A stretch of DNA of 64,000 nt. It comes from Cenococcum geophilum 1.58 (lineage: Eukaryota > Ascomycota > Dothideomycetes > Gloniales > Gloniaceae). Below the pieces are notes generated by a model, which saw nothing but the letters and a program-made list of their open reading frames with translations, had not been told where the DNA came from and did no database searches. Location of the stretch: NCBI GenBank assembly GCA_001692895.1, contig KV748194.1:2042746-2106745 (forward strand), written 5' to 3'. Both the position numbers and the translations under genes were made by a program. Position 1 is the first letter of the stretch. The number at the start of each line of letters is the position of its first letter. Below are positions 46,234-58,300 of the stretch, piece by piece.

Positions 46234-46299
46234 TATTAAAATATAATATATTAATTGCTTGTCCCTCTAAGATTAGAGGGCTAGTAGCTATATAATACA
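46234..46299 (-). repeat. 66-bp terminal repeat of copia 2, right copy
   Basis: It matches the left copy except for transitions. Immediately inside lies ggttataagcccggg on the minus strand, the candidate primer-binding region, close to that of copia 1. Confidence 0.65.
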
Positions 46300-46304
46300 A
46301 TATT

Positions 46305-46622
46305 AATAAGAGAAAGAAGCTTTATAACACCACGATCTGGAATAGATATTACAACTTTTAGTAATAGAGAGAAGTTTAGAATAGCTTTAAATCCAAGCTC
46401 CGAATTTGATGTAGCTTAAGCCCTCTATAAGGTTTATAAAGTCTATTATATACCTTACGTACCTTATATACCTTACGTATAAAGGGATTTCTTAGGCATA
46501 CGGTTATGTATTTAAGGACCCTTAAACCCTACCGTAGATAGTTCTCTCTTTATAGTGGATCTTAGAATACAACTAAAGTTAATCTATTAGGCACTTACTC
46601 CACACGTTAAGCTTATTAACTA
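46305..46622. other. Spacer containing an inverted copy of 32.24-32.34 kb
   Basis: The reverse complement of about 46318-46385 (attctaaacttctctct...aaaag and ccagatc) matches 32259-32310 on the other side of copia 2. The flanks of copia 2 are therefore inverted repeats, possibly the arms of an older TIR element into which copia 2 inserted. No gene was found. Confidence 0.45.
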
Positions 46623-46636
46623 TTGTTATCTATATA

Positions 46637-49600
46637 ATAATAATAATTCATTGCTTAACGTCCGATTTGGATCCCTATTGGGCCCACGCGGACTACTCCT
46701 TATTTATATATAAGGAGAAAACTCTATTTAAGAAAAATAAGAAAACCCCGTGATCTATCTCCCCGCCTTTTAGGACTCGCCTACTTAGCGCCTACGAGTT
46801 GCCTATAGTGCTCTACTACCTTACTATTTAACCTCCTTAGGAACCACTGCTGCCGTAATAAGCCTACGGACGCGCTAGTATTATAAACTATTACTCTACT
46901 ACTATAGAGTTACTAGGGGGCACCTGCTGCTTGCCCCCTTGCCTTCTATTACTATTTCCCTTGCAACCTAGAACTAATTTAGCACATTTTAACTAATAAG
47001 CCACTAGGTAACCGCTTTAAGGCCTTTTTATATTAAGAGTAGTGTATTATAGTTCTCTATGCTAGCTGCTAAGAGCATTATTTCTTAATTAGTGCGTAGG
47101 GGGCATAGTAGTATTACGTGTTTTAGTGTCTATCTTAGCCAGCTATATTCGCATCTCAGGCTACCTACTAGGACACCCACCCAATAAAGCCAATCTTTTA
47201 GTCCTATTATTCCTATTCTTAAGAGTATTGCTATTATATTTTCTACCTTTATTAGGCCTTCTTAGAGCCCTTAGGTATTTACCCCCTATAGCGTTAACTA
47301 TACTATAGCTTGGGTTTATCTTGCTTAAGTTAGCCTCTATACCTTTAACTCCTATTTACCTCTCCAGCGTTAGTCCAACTAGTATTATATTGCGGTAGAT
47401 AGTTTCCTAGCGTTCTTACGTGTTTTACTTTAGCTCCTTTTTCTGTCTTACTATCTTTACTAACCTCTTATACGTCTCCCTTCCTCCTCTATATAGGCCT
47501 AGGCCCTAAAGCGGCACCATTTTTCTTCTGCTTTCTTTACCTGTTTCTCTAATATCTCTTCCCTACTTTAGGGTTATTAGTTTATTCTCCTATAGGGCAC
47601 CCTAAGGTCCCTCTATAGTTTACTTAGGCGTGTCTTAATATACTTTATAATATTAGAGTTACGTTTATTTTACGTCCTTTATATTATAGCGGCTTTAATA
47701 TATAACTATAGGGGGGGAATATTAGATTCCTTCTTAAGCAGTACTATAGCCGTTTGCTTATACCCACCTATAATACTTTAAAGGTAGGCTATTTAGACCT
47801 TTTAAAGTAGTTTAAGGAGTAATTTAGGGGGGCCCTTCTTAGTTTCTCTAATGGCCTAAATACTAGATCTATATATTATAGTTAGCCGGACAACTACTAT
47901 ATATAGTAGGCGTAACCTCTAGAAGTATGGACCCTATATAGAATTAATAATCCTAGATAAAGTAATAAACTATGCTTAGCCTTTATGGGCCGCTTATGCC
48001 GTATATACGCTTTACCGGAGCTTACTATCTACCCATACTCCTAATACCCTTAGGCCCTAAACTAGTTAACCCCTAAAGCCTTAAATGTAAATTATATACT
48101 AGAGATCTACAGATTAGTTGCGTTTTCTTATAAAATAGATTAGCTGGTATTTCTCTAGTAAGAATTAAACTCTATAATGTTTTGCCTATTCTATATAAGT
48201 GTTATAGGCTTTCTCTAGTATTCTGCAATTCTCTACGGCTATTAGCGTATATAATTAGGTTTATATCATTAATAAAGCCTATCCCTTAGGTCGCCCCTTT
48301 CTTAAAGGAGTTAAGTAAGTTGCTTATAAAGAAAAGGAAGAGTATAGGTAAAAGGGGTAATCCTTATAGTATTCCTATTGTAACTATAATAGGGGGGCTC
48401 TGGTATCTACTAAAGACTAGTAATATTTCTTTCTAGCCTATAAACCCTTAGATAAATTATATAATCTATTCTAAGAAGCCCTTTGCCCTAAGGATATATA
48501 GAAGACGCTTATAGGGTATATTATTATAGGTACTACTAATATCTAGGCTAAGCATTAATACTATAAAGTCCTTTTATATCGCCTATGCAGATTTAATGGT
48601 GGCAGTAAGTAGCGTAAGTACTAATAGTATTAAGCGGTTCTTTCTTGCCCCTATTTAGCTTTATAGTAGTAGGGTATATTTCTCTATTATATCTACTATG
48701 CGTTCCGCTATTACCCTTTCTAAGATCTTACTAAGGGTATTTTTTAAGGCAATAAGGCGGTAGCTTCCTAGGATTAAGTAATCTGCTTTACCTTCTTTTT
48801 ATAGAATAACCGTTGTTATAAATCTTTTAAGTCGCGGGTAGTAGTCTATAGTAAAGTATACTCTAGCTATATCTATAAGCTAAGGTGCTATAAGTGGCCC
48901 ATAGGTTTTTAGGGCCTTATTTAGAATCCCATTTAGTTCTAATACTATATTATTTAAAAGGCGGCTAATAGTTCTAGCTATTTCCTCTATTGTTATATCG
49001 CTGTTGACCTATAGGCGAGTTACTAGTATTTCGCCTATAATATTACTAAGGTCTATTAGAGCTAGTTAGGGGAAGAACCTTTCTATAAGGATCTTTGCCT
49101 TCTTATTATTATTATTTATAGCCTATAATTCTTCTACTCTTTATAGGGGTAGTAGGTATAAGTCTTCTACTAGGCGCCCTACCTTTTTCTTTACCTATTT
49201 TGCTATAGCCTAAAGGCCCTTATTATAGGGGAGGCTTAGGTTAGAAGTATATTTGTTTATAAACTATCTCTAGTTATTCCTTGCTTTTTTTTAGGGTATT
49301 CTTTAGCTAGTTTCTTATATCTTTATATTGTCTCTCGTCTTTAGGGTTATAGCTACTTATATATTTCCTTCTTGCTTATCATTAGCTGGTAATTAGAACT
49401 GCGTATTATATAAACTATACGTATTACGCGTAGGGGCCCAGTTTTAAGATCGGGTAGTGCTCTTTTAGCCTATTTTTAATTGCTGCCTAGATCCTTTCTA
49501 GTCTTCGGTTAATTTCCTTAGGGGTGGCCAATAAGCCTCGCTTATTTAGTATTAGGTGGATTTCTTCTAGGTTTTAGAGTTGTTATTTAACTATATTAAG

Positions 49601-52186
49601 AAAACTGTTTATCTTAAGCTTCCTTATTACGTATCTTTTTTTATTTAGTTGCGCTTTAATATTTAGGTCTAGCTATATCTAAATAGGGATATAGTCTAGG
49701 GTAAGTACCTATTCTTCTTTAGGGTTATACCTTTTAAGTCTCTAGTATAGGCCTTCGTCTATAAATATAAGGTTAATTATACTTTTAGCGGTGCCTTATT
49801 GCCATATAATTACTCCTAGGGGGGTAGCTAGCTTAAGGCCCTAGATATCTATAGCTCTTAATAGGCACTCTAACTATTAATCTACAGCAATATAAATACC
49901 CCCCTACTATAGGTAGTAGAGGTTTATATCTTCTAGTAGGATAAACTCTATACCTTCGGTTTTTAGTAAGCTTATTATTAATATAATATTCTCTATTTAT
50001 AGGACCCCTTTAACCCTAGGGTTATATACATTAATAATTTATACCGGTCCCCTATATATTTAGATTATTATAACTATAATATCTAGGTTAACTGCCTGCT
50101 ATAACTATAAGAATAGACTAATAGCTTTGCTAATTATAAAGTATATATATATAGCTGCTTTTGGTTTATATAGGAGCTGGAATCCTTAAGGGCAGTATAT
50201 TAATTATATAAAGGTATTATAATACAGTTCTTATATAGTAAGGATATAGTATTTCTCTAGGTCTAAACTATCTAGTAGGGGCCTTATAAGGCAGTGGTTT
50301 ATATTACCGCAGTTATACTATATAATAGATAGGTAGCGGACCCCCGGTAAGGGTCCTTTAACTCTCCTTTATTCCTTACTTTTTTTATTTCTACTTTCTC
50401 TAGAATATTTAGAGCTTCTATCTCTTATATCTATACCCTAGTTACTACTTATTTTATATAGAGCTTTCTATTCCCATATCTTATATTCCTGTTAGCGCTT
50501 CTATATCTAAATCTGTTATTATTACTAGTTTTTCCCCTATTCTTACTAGTCGGCTATATACCCTTTATAGGTTAACTATAAATATTATATTTACCGCATT
50601 AAGTCTAATTCTTAATTATCCTAGTCTTAAGCCTACTGTTACTATCCATAGGGGTCTTCCTATAGGGCGTCCTCTCCCTTATATCCCCTGTAACCCTTAT
50701 ATCCCTAATTAGTCTAGTAATATTACGCGGCGTTACTTCTAGCCCGTTAAGGCTTAGGATAGCTAGCCTAGCCCTCTAGTATTAAAGGTAGGAAACGCTA
50801 GGAAGGCGCCTATATCCCCCTAACTTATCACCTATTGTTTTTATTTATATAACCTAGCGTACAGTTATTTCTATAGCTATTAAGCCCTTACCTTCCGTCT
50901 CCTATATTTAATACAGTTTTCTCTCTCCTATACCTTATATATGCTTTAGTAGCAGTTTACGCATTTTATTTAGTCTTAATTTAAGTAATATCTTATATTA
51001 TAGGGGCCTATATAGTGGCCGCAGTATACCTATGCTACGTATATAGATTAGGTGTGTCCCTATTATATATAGCGATAGTATTATTCTAGGTATAGTCTAT
51101 AGTTATAGAGCCTTGTATTATATATAAGGCTATTTATAATTATTCCTTTTTAGATAAGGAGTTTTTATATTCCTAGTATATGTATACTAACGATAAGGAA
51201 GCTATGCGTTTGTTTAGTGTCTCCCTAGCAAGTTTTTAGCGACTCTTATATCCTCTTATTATTCTTATTATATACTTAGTTTACATTTTCCTATTAAAGC
51301 TATTAGATTTAGGTAATTTTAAGTCCTAATATAAGGCGTTCCGTTTATCTTACTATCTCCTATATAATTNCTNTATTNTCNNCCTAGCGTCCCTTTTNTA
51401 CCCTAAGGCTTATANNAACCACTAGGACTTTAACTAGGTAATCCTTATAGAGTACTTTTATGCCAATATGTTCTCCTAGCCTATCCCCTACTTTTATAGC
51501 TTATTCCTTTACCTATTAGTCCTTTAGGGTAACTCTAATATCTCTACTCTTAAGGTATTAGACTATAATAGCGTTGTAAACCTCTTTACGTATCTTTATA
51601 AGGACTTTTATTTTTAATTATCCCCTAAGCCCCTCTACTTATTCTATATTTAGTTATATTATAATTATATACTCAGTTATTAACTTAAGGGGGGTAGGTT
51701 CCCTATGCTATAAAAGCGTAGCTATAGCGGCCTAGGTACGGTTTACCGGTAAAGGGGGATTATACTTATTTTTAATTTTACTTAGCCGTTAGAGGATTTA
51801 ATTAAGGGTTTACTAAAGGGGCGTCTAAGGTTTACTAAACTAGCGGAGCTATTCTACTAGCTATATTAGTTTATTATAGCTAACGGTTACTCCCCTATAA
51901 TTTTAGATACTAAACGCGTCTAATAGGCTTTATATTTTATTAGATGCCTTCTTAATAGAGGTATTTCCGCTTTATAGTGTGGTATTCGCCNNTCTTTNTT
52001 ATNGAGGGCTATTNNTNGGCNTAGTTCTAGCNGTCGCGCNCGAGTGCGAGCNACCGTCGTTNNANGTGTGCCTCCCCTGCGATGCATGCATCTTAGGGGG
52101 ATTCTCTAGGTGTTTTTTAGGGTTCTTTTAGTTGGTTTTGGTCTTTTTAGGCCAGGTGTAGCAAGAGCTCCTTTTAAATAGATTCT
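46637..52186 (-). mobile_element. Tad1-like LINE, copy C, near full length
   Basis: The 3' end, with its ATT-type tail, is at 46637. The candidate TSD ttgttatctatata (46623-46636) matches 52187-52200 with one C/T change. The minus strand, from 5' (right), carries an ORF1 region (about 52.0-50.4 kb), an apurinic-type endonuclease (about 50.3-49.7 kb, with QYNCGN at its start and an INLYY motif) and RT (about 48.8-48.2 kb, LSLDIS block near 48.55 kb). All frames contain RIP-type stops. N bases cluster at 51369-51416 and 51991-52066. The copy is 5.55 kb, about the length of copy E. It faces copy D head-to-head. Confidence 0.85.
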
Positions 52187-52200
52187 TTGTTATTTATATA

Positions 52201-52384
52201 CTTAGCCCATTAACAAGTCCACCGTAGTATTTCCTATAAGGCTTTATTATATCCGTAATTCTATCCCCCTCCTCTCTAACTTCGTCCTTAAAGATACTTT
52301 ATATCTCTAAGTCGTTAATTAAGGGTATAGCATCTCCTTATTAATTTAGTTATTATAATTACTAAATAAACTAAGCGAAAAAAA
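52201..52384. other. Spacer between two head-to-head LINE 5' ends
   Basis: About 185 bp of AT-rich DNA lie between the 5' ends of the minus-strand and plus-strand LINEs. No promoter, gene or repeat was recognised in it. Confidence 0.4.
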
Positions 52385-53430
52385 GGAGCTCTTGCTGTAC
52401 CTAGCCTAAAAAGACTAAAACTAACTAAAAGAACCCTGTAAAACACCTAAAGAAACCCCCTAAGATATATACATCGCAGGGGAGGCATATATTAAACAAT
52501 AGTGGTTTACACTTACGCGCGACCGCCAGAACTACGCCTAGCAATAGCCCTCTACAATAAAGATGGGTGAATACCGCGCTATAAAGCGGAAATACCCTTA
52601 TTAAGAAGGTATTAGATAAAATATAAAGCCTATTAGACGTATCTAGTACCTAAAACTATAGGGGAGTAACTATTAGCTATAACAATCTAACGCAGTTAGT
52701 AGAATGGCTCCGCCAGTTTAGTAAACCTTAGGCGCCCCTTTAGTAAACCCTTAACTAAATTCTCTAACGGCTAAGCAAAATTAAAAATAAATAAAACTCT
52801 TTTTTACTAGCAAACTATACCTAGGCCGCTATAGCTACGCTACTATAGTATAGGGATCTTACCCCCCTTAAGATAATAACTGGGTATATAATTATAATAT
52901 AACTAAATATTAAAAAAAGTAAAGGGGCTTAGAGGATAATTAGAAATAGAAGTCCTTATAAAAATCTATAAAGAGGTCTATAACGCTATTATAATCTAAT
53001 ACTTTAGGAGTAAAGATATTAGAGTTACCCTAAAAAACTAATAAGTAAAGGGATAAGCTATAAGGGTAGGGGATAAGCTAGGAGAATGTATTAGCATAAA
53101 AGTACTTTATAAGGACTACTTAGTTAAAGTCCTAGCGGTTTATATAAGCCTTAAGGTAGAAAAGGGACGCTAGGTAGATAATATAGTAATTATATAAAAG
53201 ATAGTAAGATAAACGTAACGCCTTATATTAGGACTTAAGATTACCTAAATCTAATAGCTTTAATAGGAAAATATAAACTAAGTAAATAATAAAAATAATA
53301 AGAGGATATAAAGGTCGCTAGAGACTTATTAGAAAAACGCTAAATAAATATATAGCTCCCTTATTATTAGTATATATATACTAGGAATATAAAAACTCCT
53401 TATCTAAAAAGGAATAATTATAAACGGCCT

Positions 53431-53542
53431 GGGCTTTATAAAATCGGCCTTTATACCTCTACGCGGTAAAGCCCGGGAACCTAGTAGTACTATTAATGTT
53501 CCGTTAGGATTGTGTTAATAAACTACCAGAGCAAACGCAGAG
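53431..53542 (+). ncRNA. HDV-like ribozyme, retroposon copy 2 (partly RIP-damaged)
   Basis: P1 is GGGCTTT (53431-53437) with AAAGCCC (53468-53474), seven canonical pairs. It differs from copy 1 on both strands while keeping pairing. P3 ACC/GGT and loop TCTACGC are unchanged, as is the CAAA of J4/2. The P2 5' strand reads CTTTAT against GCAGAG, losing pairs through C-to-T and G-to-A changes. P4 is retained with the same two mismatches plus a further one. This copy is probably weaker or inactive, but it fixes the same 5' end. Confidence 0.72.
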
Positions 53543-54434
53543 ACGTCCGTACGGCTGCGCACCGCTAGCACTGCAACGGGTAATCGCGAAGAAAGAAGTT
53601 TTTATTAGGAGGGTAAGCCCTAATAAGGCCTTAGGAACACGACTAACTTGTCTTTACATATAGTCAACCTACTTAAATTACGGCATCTAAATCGGCGTCC
53701 TTCTTCTACATAGTATGGTACACTATGCTATATGACCCTATATAGTATATACGTACGCCTTATAGGCTAAAGCCCGCGATAAGCCTCTTTATCCACTTAC
53801 CTTCCGAAAGCCTCTTATCTATTACCTTTTAAGGCCTCTTATTTACCCGCCTTTATTATTACCTAATAGCTTAGACCTGCCGCACGCGGTATATATCCTC
53901 CTTTATATTATAAAAGACCTAAGTTAGGGCCCTAGGAAAAGACACCTAGCACTAATTACTGTCCCGTTATTTTAGTTTTAAAAGAAGGTTATATAGGACT
54001 GGATATAAATACATTATATAGAAGGGCAGTGGATTATACTAGAAGGTATAATAATAAGATTAGATTATACTGTAAGTAGGGAAGCTATAAGTAGTATATA
54101 TATATATATATAGGGCGGAGTAGGGGAAGGGTAGGTATATAATTCCACATAGGTAACAATAGATAAGGAAAGTGGTTTAAAAGGCAGATAGAGCAAAACA
54201 GGCATTTAAGATACCTTCCTTAGGGGTCTCTAAGTAGTAACCTAACGGTGTTTTCCCCCCTATTAATGTAGTATGAATGCTATCTAGAAGTACTACCTCT
54301 TACGTTTCCCTTAGGGGTTTTTTATTTACCTAAAAAATGGGTTTTTCTCAGTATATATATTGAGTTTTTACCATAGGAATTAGTCTGCGTAGACCCATTA
54401 GGGGGACCGGGTCGGACGGTAAATTAAATTTATT
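53431..54434 (+). mobile_element. 1-kb non-coding retroposon (SINE-like), copy 2
   Basis: The 14-bp TSD attataaacggcct flanks it (53417-53430, 54435-54448) inside LINE copy D. Both ends align with copy 1 (33431-34438), and most differences are C/T or G/A. It starts at the same GGGC and ends in the same ATT-rich tail with the LINE-like 3' motif tcggacgg. Two independent insertions with the same 5' base show a full-length unit of about 1005 bp. Confidence 0.87.
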
Positions 54435-55367
54435 ATTATAAACGGCCTTATATATAATATAAGGCTTTATAACTATAGACTATACCTAAAATAATACTAC
54501 CGCTATATATAATAGGGACACACCTAATCCACATACGTAGTATAGGTATGCTGCGGCTATTATATAGGTCCTTATAATATAAAACACTACTTAAATTAAG
54601 ACTAAATAAAATATATAAACTGCTACTAAAGTATATATAAGGCGTAGAAGAGAGAAGACTATATTAAATATAGAAGATGGAAGGTAAGGGCTTAACAGCT
54701 ACGGGAATAACTATATACTAGGTTATATAAATAGAAATAATAGGAAATAAGCTAGGGGGCATAGGTACCTTCCTAGCGTTTCCTACCTTTAATACTAAGG
54801 GGCTAGGCTAGCTATCCCAAGCCTTAATAGGCTAGAAGTGACGCTATATAATATTACTAGACCGTATAGAAATATAAGGGTTATAGAAAATATAAGGGAG
54901 AGAACGCCCTATAAAAAGACCCTTATAGATAGCTATAGCAAGCTTAAAACTAAGGTAGTTAAGAATTAGACTTAACGCGGTAAATATAATATTTATAGCT
55001 AACTCTTAAAGGGTATATAGCTAACTAGTAAGAATAGGGAAGAAACTAGAGATAATAATAGACTTAGATATAGAAGCGCTAGTAAGAATATAAAATATAG
55101 GAATAAAAAGCTCTATATAAAATAAGTAGTAACTAAGGTATAGATATAAGAGATAGAAGTTTTAAATATTTTAGAGAAAGTAGAAATAGAAGAAGTAAGG
55201 AATAATAGAGAGGCGAAGGACCCTTATTAGGGGTTCGCTACCTATTTATTATATAGTATAACTATAGCAATATAAACTACTGTTTTGTAAGGCCCTTATT
55301 AGATAGTCTAGACCTAGAGAAATATTATATCCTTACTATATAAGAGCTATACTATAATACCTATATA

Positions 55368-58300
55368 GAACTTACCTATATTCTTAACACTAGCAACTCT
55401 TCTTTTATGGTTGCCATCTATATATATATACCGCTCGTGAACCCCTAAGCCCCTTAGTAAAATATAGTGCCTTATTTAGACTTCTAGAGCTCTTGCTGCA
55501 CCCGGCCTAAAAAGACCAAAACTAACTAAAAGAACCCTAAAAAACACCTAGAGAATCCCCCTAAGATATATGCATCGCAGGGGAGGTACACATTAAACGA
55601 CGGTGGCTCGCACTCGCGTGCGACCGCTAAAACTACGCCTAGTAATAGCCCTCTATAATAAAGACGGGCGAATACCATATTATAAAGTGGAAATACCTTT
55701 ATTAAGAAGGCATTTAATAAAATATAAAGCCTATTAGATATATTTAGTATCTAGAATTATAGGGAAGTAACCGTTAGCTATAATGAACTAATATAGCTAG
55801 CAGAATAGCTCTGCTAGTTTAGTAAATCTTAGGCGCCCCTCTAGCAAACCCTTAATTAAATCCTCTAACGGCTAAGCAAAATTAAAAATAAGTATAATCC
55901 CCCCTTACCAGCAAACCGCACCTAGGCCGCTATAGTTACGCTTTTATAGTATAGGAAACCTATTCCCTTTAAGTTAATAACCGGGTATATAATTATAATA
56001 TAACTAAATATGGAATAAGTAGAGGGGCTTAGGGGATAATTAGAAATAGAAGTCCTTATAAAGATATATAAAGAGGTCTATAACGCTATTATAGTCTAAC
56101 ACCTTAAGAGCGGAGATATTAGAGTTACCCTAAAGGATTAATAGGTAAAGGAAAGAGCTATAAGGGTAGGGGATAGGCTAGGAGAATGTATTAGCATAAA
56201 AGTACTCTATAAGGATTACCTAGTTAAAGTTCTAGCGGTTCCTATAAGCCTTAAGGTAGAAAAGAGACGCTAGGTAGATAATATAGTAATTATATAGGAG
56301 ATAGTAAGATAAACGGAACGCCTTATACTAGAATTTAAAATCACCTAAATCTAATAGCTTTAATAGGAAAATATAAACTAAGTATATAATAAGAATAATA
56401 AGAGGATATAAGGGTCGCTAGAGACTTACTAGGGAGACGCTAGATAAATATATAGCTCCCTTATTATTAGTATATATATACTAAGAATATAAAACTCCTT
56501 ATCTAAAAAGGAATAATTATAAATGGCCTTATATATAATATAAGGCTCTATAACTACAGACTACGCCTAAAATATTACTATTACTATATATAATAGGGAC
56601 ACACCTAATCTATATACGTAGTATAGGTGTGCTACGGCCACTATATAGGCCCCTATAATATAAGATATTGCTTAAATTAAGACTAAATAAAATACGTAAA
56701 CTGCTACTGAAGCATATATAAGGCGTAGGAGAGAAAAGACTGTATTAAATACAGGAGATGGAAGGTAAAGGCTTAATAGCTATAGGAATAACTACACGCT
56801 AGGTTATATAAATAGAAATAATAGGCGATAAGCTAAGGGGATATAGGTGCCTTTCTAGCGTTTTTTACCTTTAATACTAGAGGGCTAGGCTAGCCATCCT
56901 AAGCCTTAACGGGCCAGAAGTGGCGCTATATAATATTACTAGACTATATAGGGATATAAGGAAGAGGACGCCCTATAGGAAGACCCCTATAGACAGTAAT
57001 AGCAGGCTTAAAACTAGGATAATTAAGAATTAGACTTAATGCGGCAAATATAACATTTATAGCCGACCTATAAAGGGTATATAGCCAACTAGTAAAAATA
57101 GGGGAAAAACCGGTAATAATAATAGATTTAGATATAGAAGCGCTAATAGGAATATAAAATACGGGAATAGAAAGCTTTATATAAAATAAGTAGTAACTAA
57201 GGTATAGATATAAGAGATAGAAGCTCTAAATATCTTAAAGAAAGTAAAAATAGAAGAAGTAAGGAATAAAGAAGAGTTAAAGGACCCTTGCTGGGGGTCC
57301 GCTACCTATCTATTATATAGTATAACTATGGTAACACAAACCACTGCCTTATAAGGCCCCTACTAGACAGTTTAAACCTAAAGAAATACTATATCCTTAC
57401 TATATAAGAGCTGTATTATAATACCTTTATATAATTAATATACTACCCCTAAGGATTTTAACTCCTATATAAACTAAAAGTAGCTATATACGTATGCTTT
57501 ATAATTAGTAAGGCTATTAGCCTATNNTTATAGTTATAGCAGGCAGTTAACCTAGATATTATAGTTATAATAATTTAAATATATAGGGGACCGGTATAAA
57601 TTATTAATATATATAACCCTAGGGTTAAAGGGGTCCTATAAATAAAGAATATTATATTAGTAATAAGCTTACTAGAAACCAAAGGTATAAAATTTATTCT
57701 ATTAGGAGATATAAACCTCTACTACCCGCGGTAGGGGGGTATCTATATTGCTATAGATTAACAGTTAGAGTGCCTACTAAGAGCTATAGATATCTAGGGC
57801 CTTAAGCTAGCTACCCCCCTAGGAGTAATTATATGGCAATAAGGCACCGCTAAAAGTATAATTAACCTTACATTTATAGACGAAGGCCTATATTAGAGAC
57901 TTAAAAGGTATAACCCTAAAGAAGAATAAGTACTTACCTTAGACTATATCCTTATCTAAATATAGCTAGACCTAGATACTAAAGCATAACTAAATAGAAA
58001 AAGATACGTAATAAGGAAGCTTAAGATAAATAGTTTCCTTAATATAGTTAAATAATAACTCTAAGACCTAGAAGAAATCCACCTAATACTAAATAAGTAA
58101 GGCTTATTAGCTACCCCTAAGGAAATTAACCGAAGACTAAAAAGGATCTAGGCAGTAATTAAAAATAGGCTAAAAGAGCACTGCCTAATTTTAAAACTGG
58201 GCCCCTATACGCAATACGCATAGTCTATATAATATATAGTTCTAGTTACTAGCTAATAATAAGTAAAAAGGAAATATATAAGTAGCTATAACCTTAAAAA

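Larger units (their letters stand above)
32426..46299 (-). mobile_element. Ty1/copia retrotransposon 2 with very short LTRs, host of nested insertions
   Basis: Terminal repeats of 66 bp each (32426-32491, 46234-46299) are flanked outside by atatt (32421-32425, 46300-46304). The minus strand, right to left, shows gag-like sequence (46.2-44.85 kb, then 37.6-37.0 kb), integrase (about 37-35.9 kb), RT with YVDN for YVDD near 34.75 kb and RNase H near 33.0 kb. The order is that of copia. Insertions are a 1-kb retroposon (33431-34438) and a gypsy element (37636-44849). Stops are everywhere. Caution: atatt also follows the left 66-bp repeat, so that copy alone could be read as a solo LTR with its own TSD. 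Net length without insertions is about 5.6 kb. Confidence 0.75.

Noticed and set aside
55368..55490. An HDV-like ribozyme at the 5' end of LINE copy E
   Set aside because: I looked for a 7-bp P1 with a short L3 and CNRA motif and found none. RIP could have erased it, but nothing supports it.
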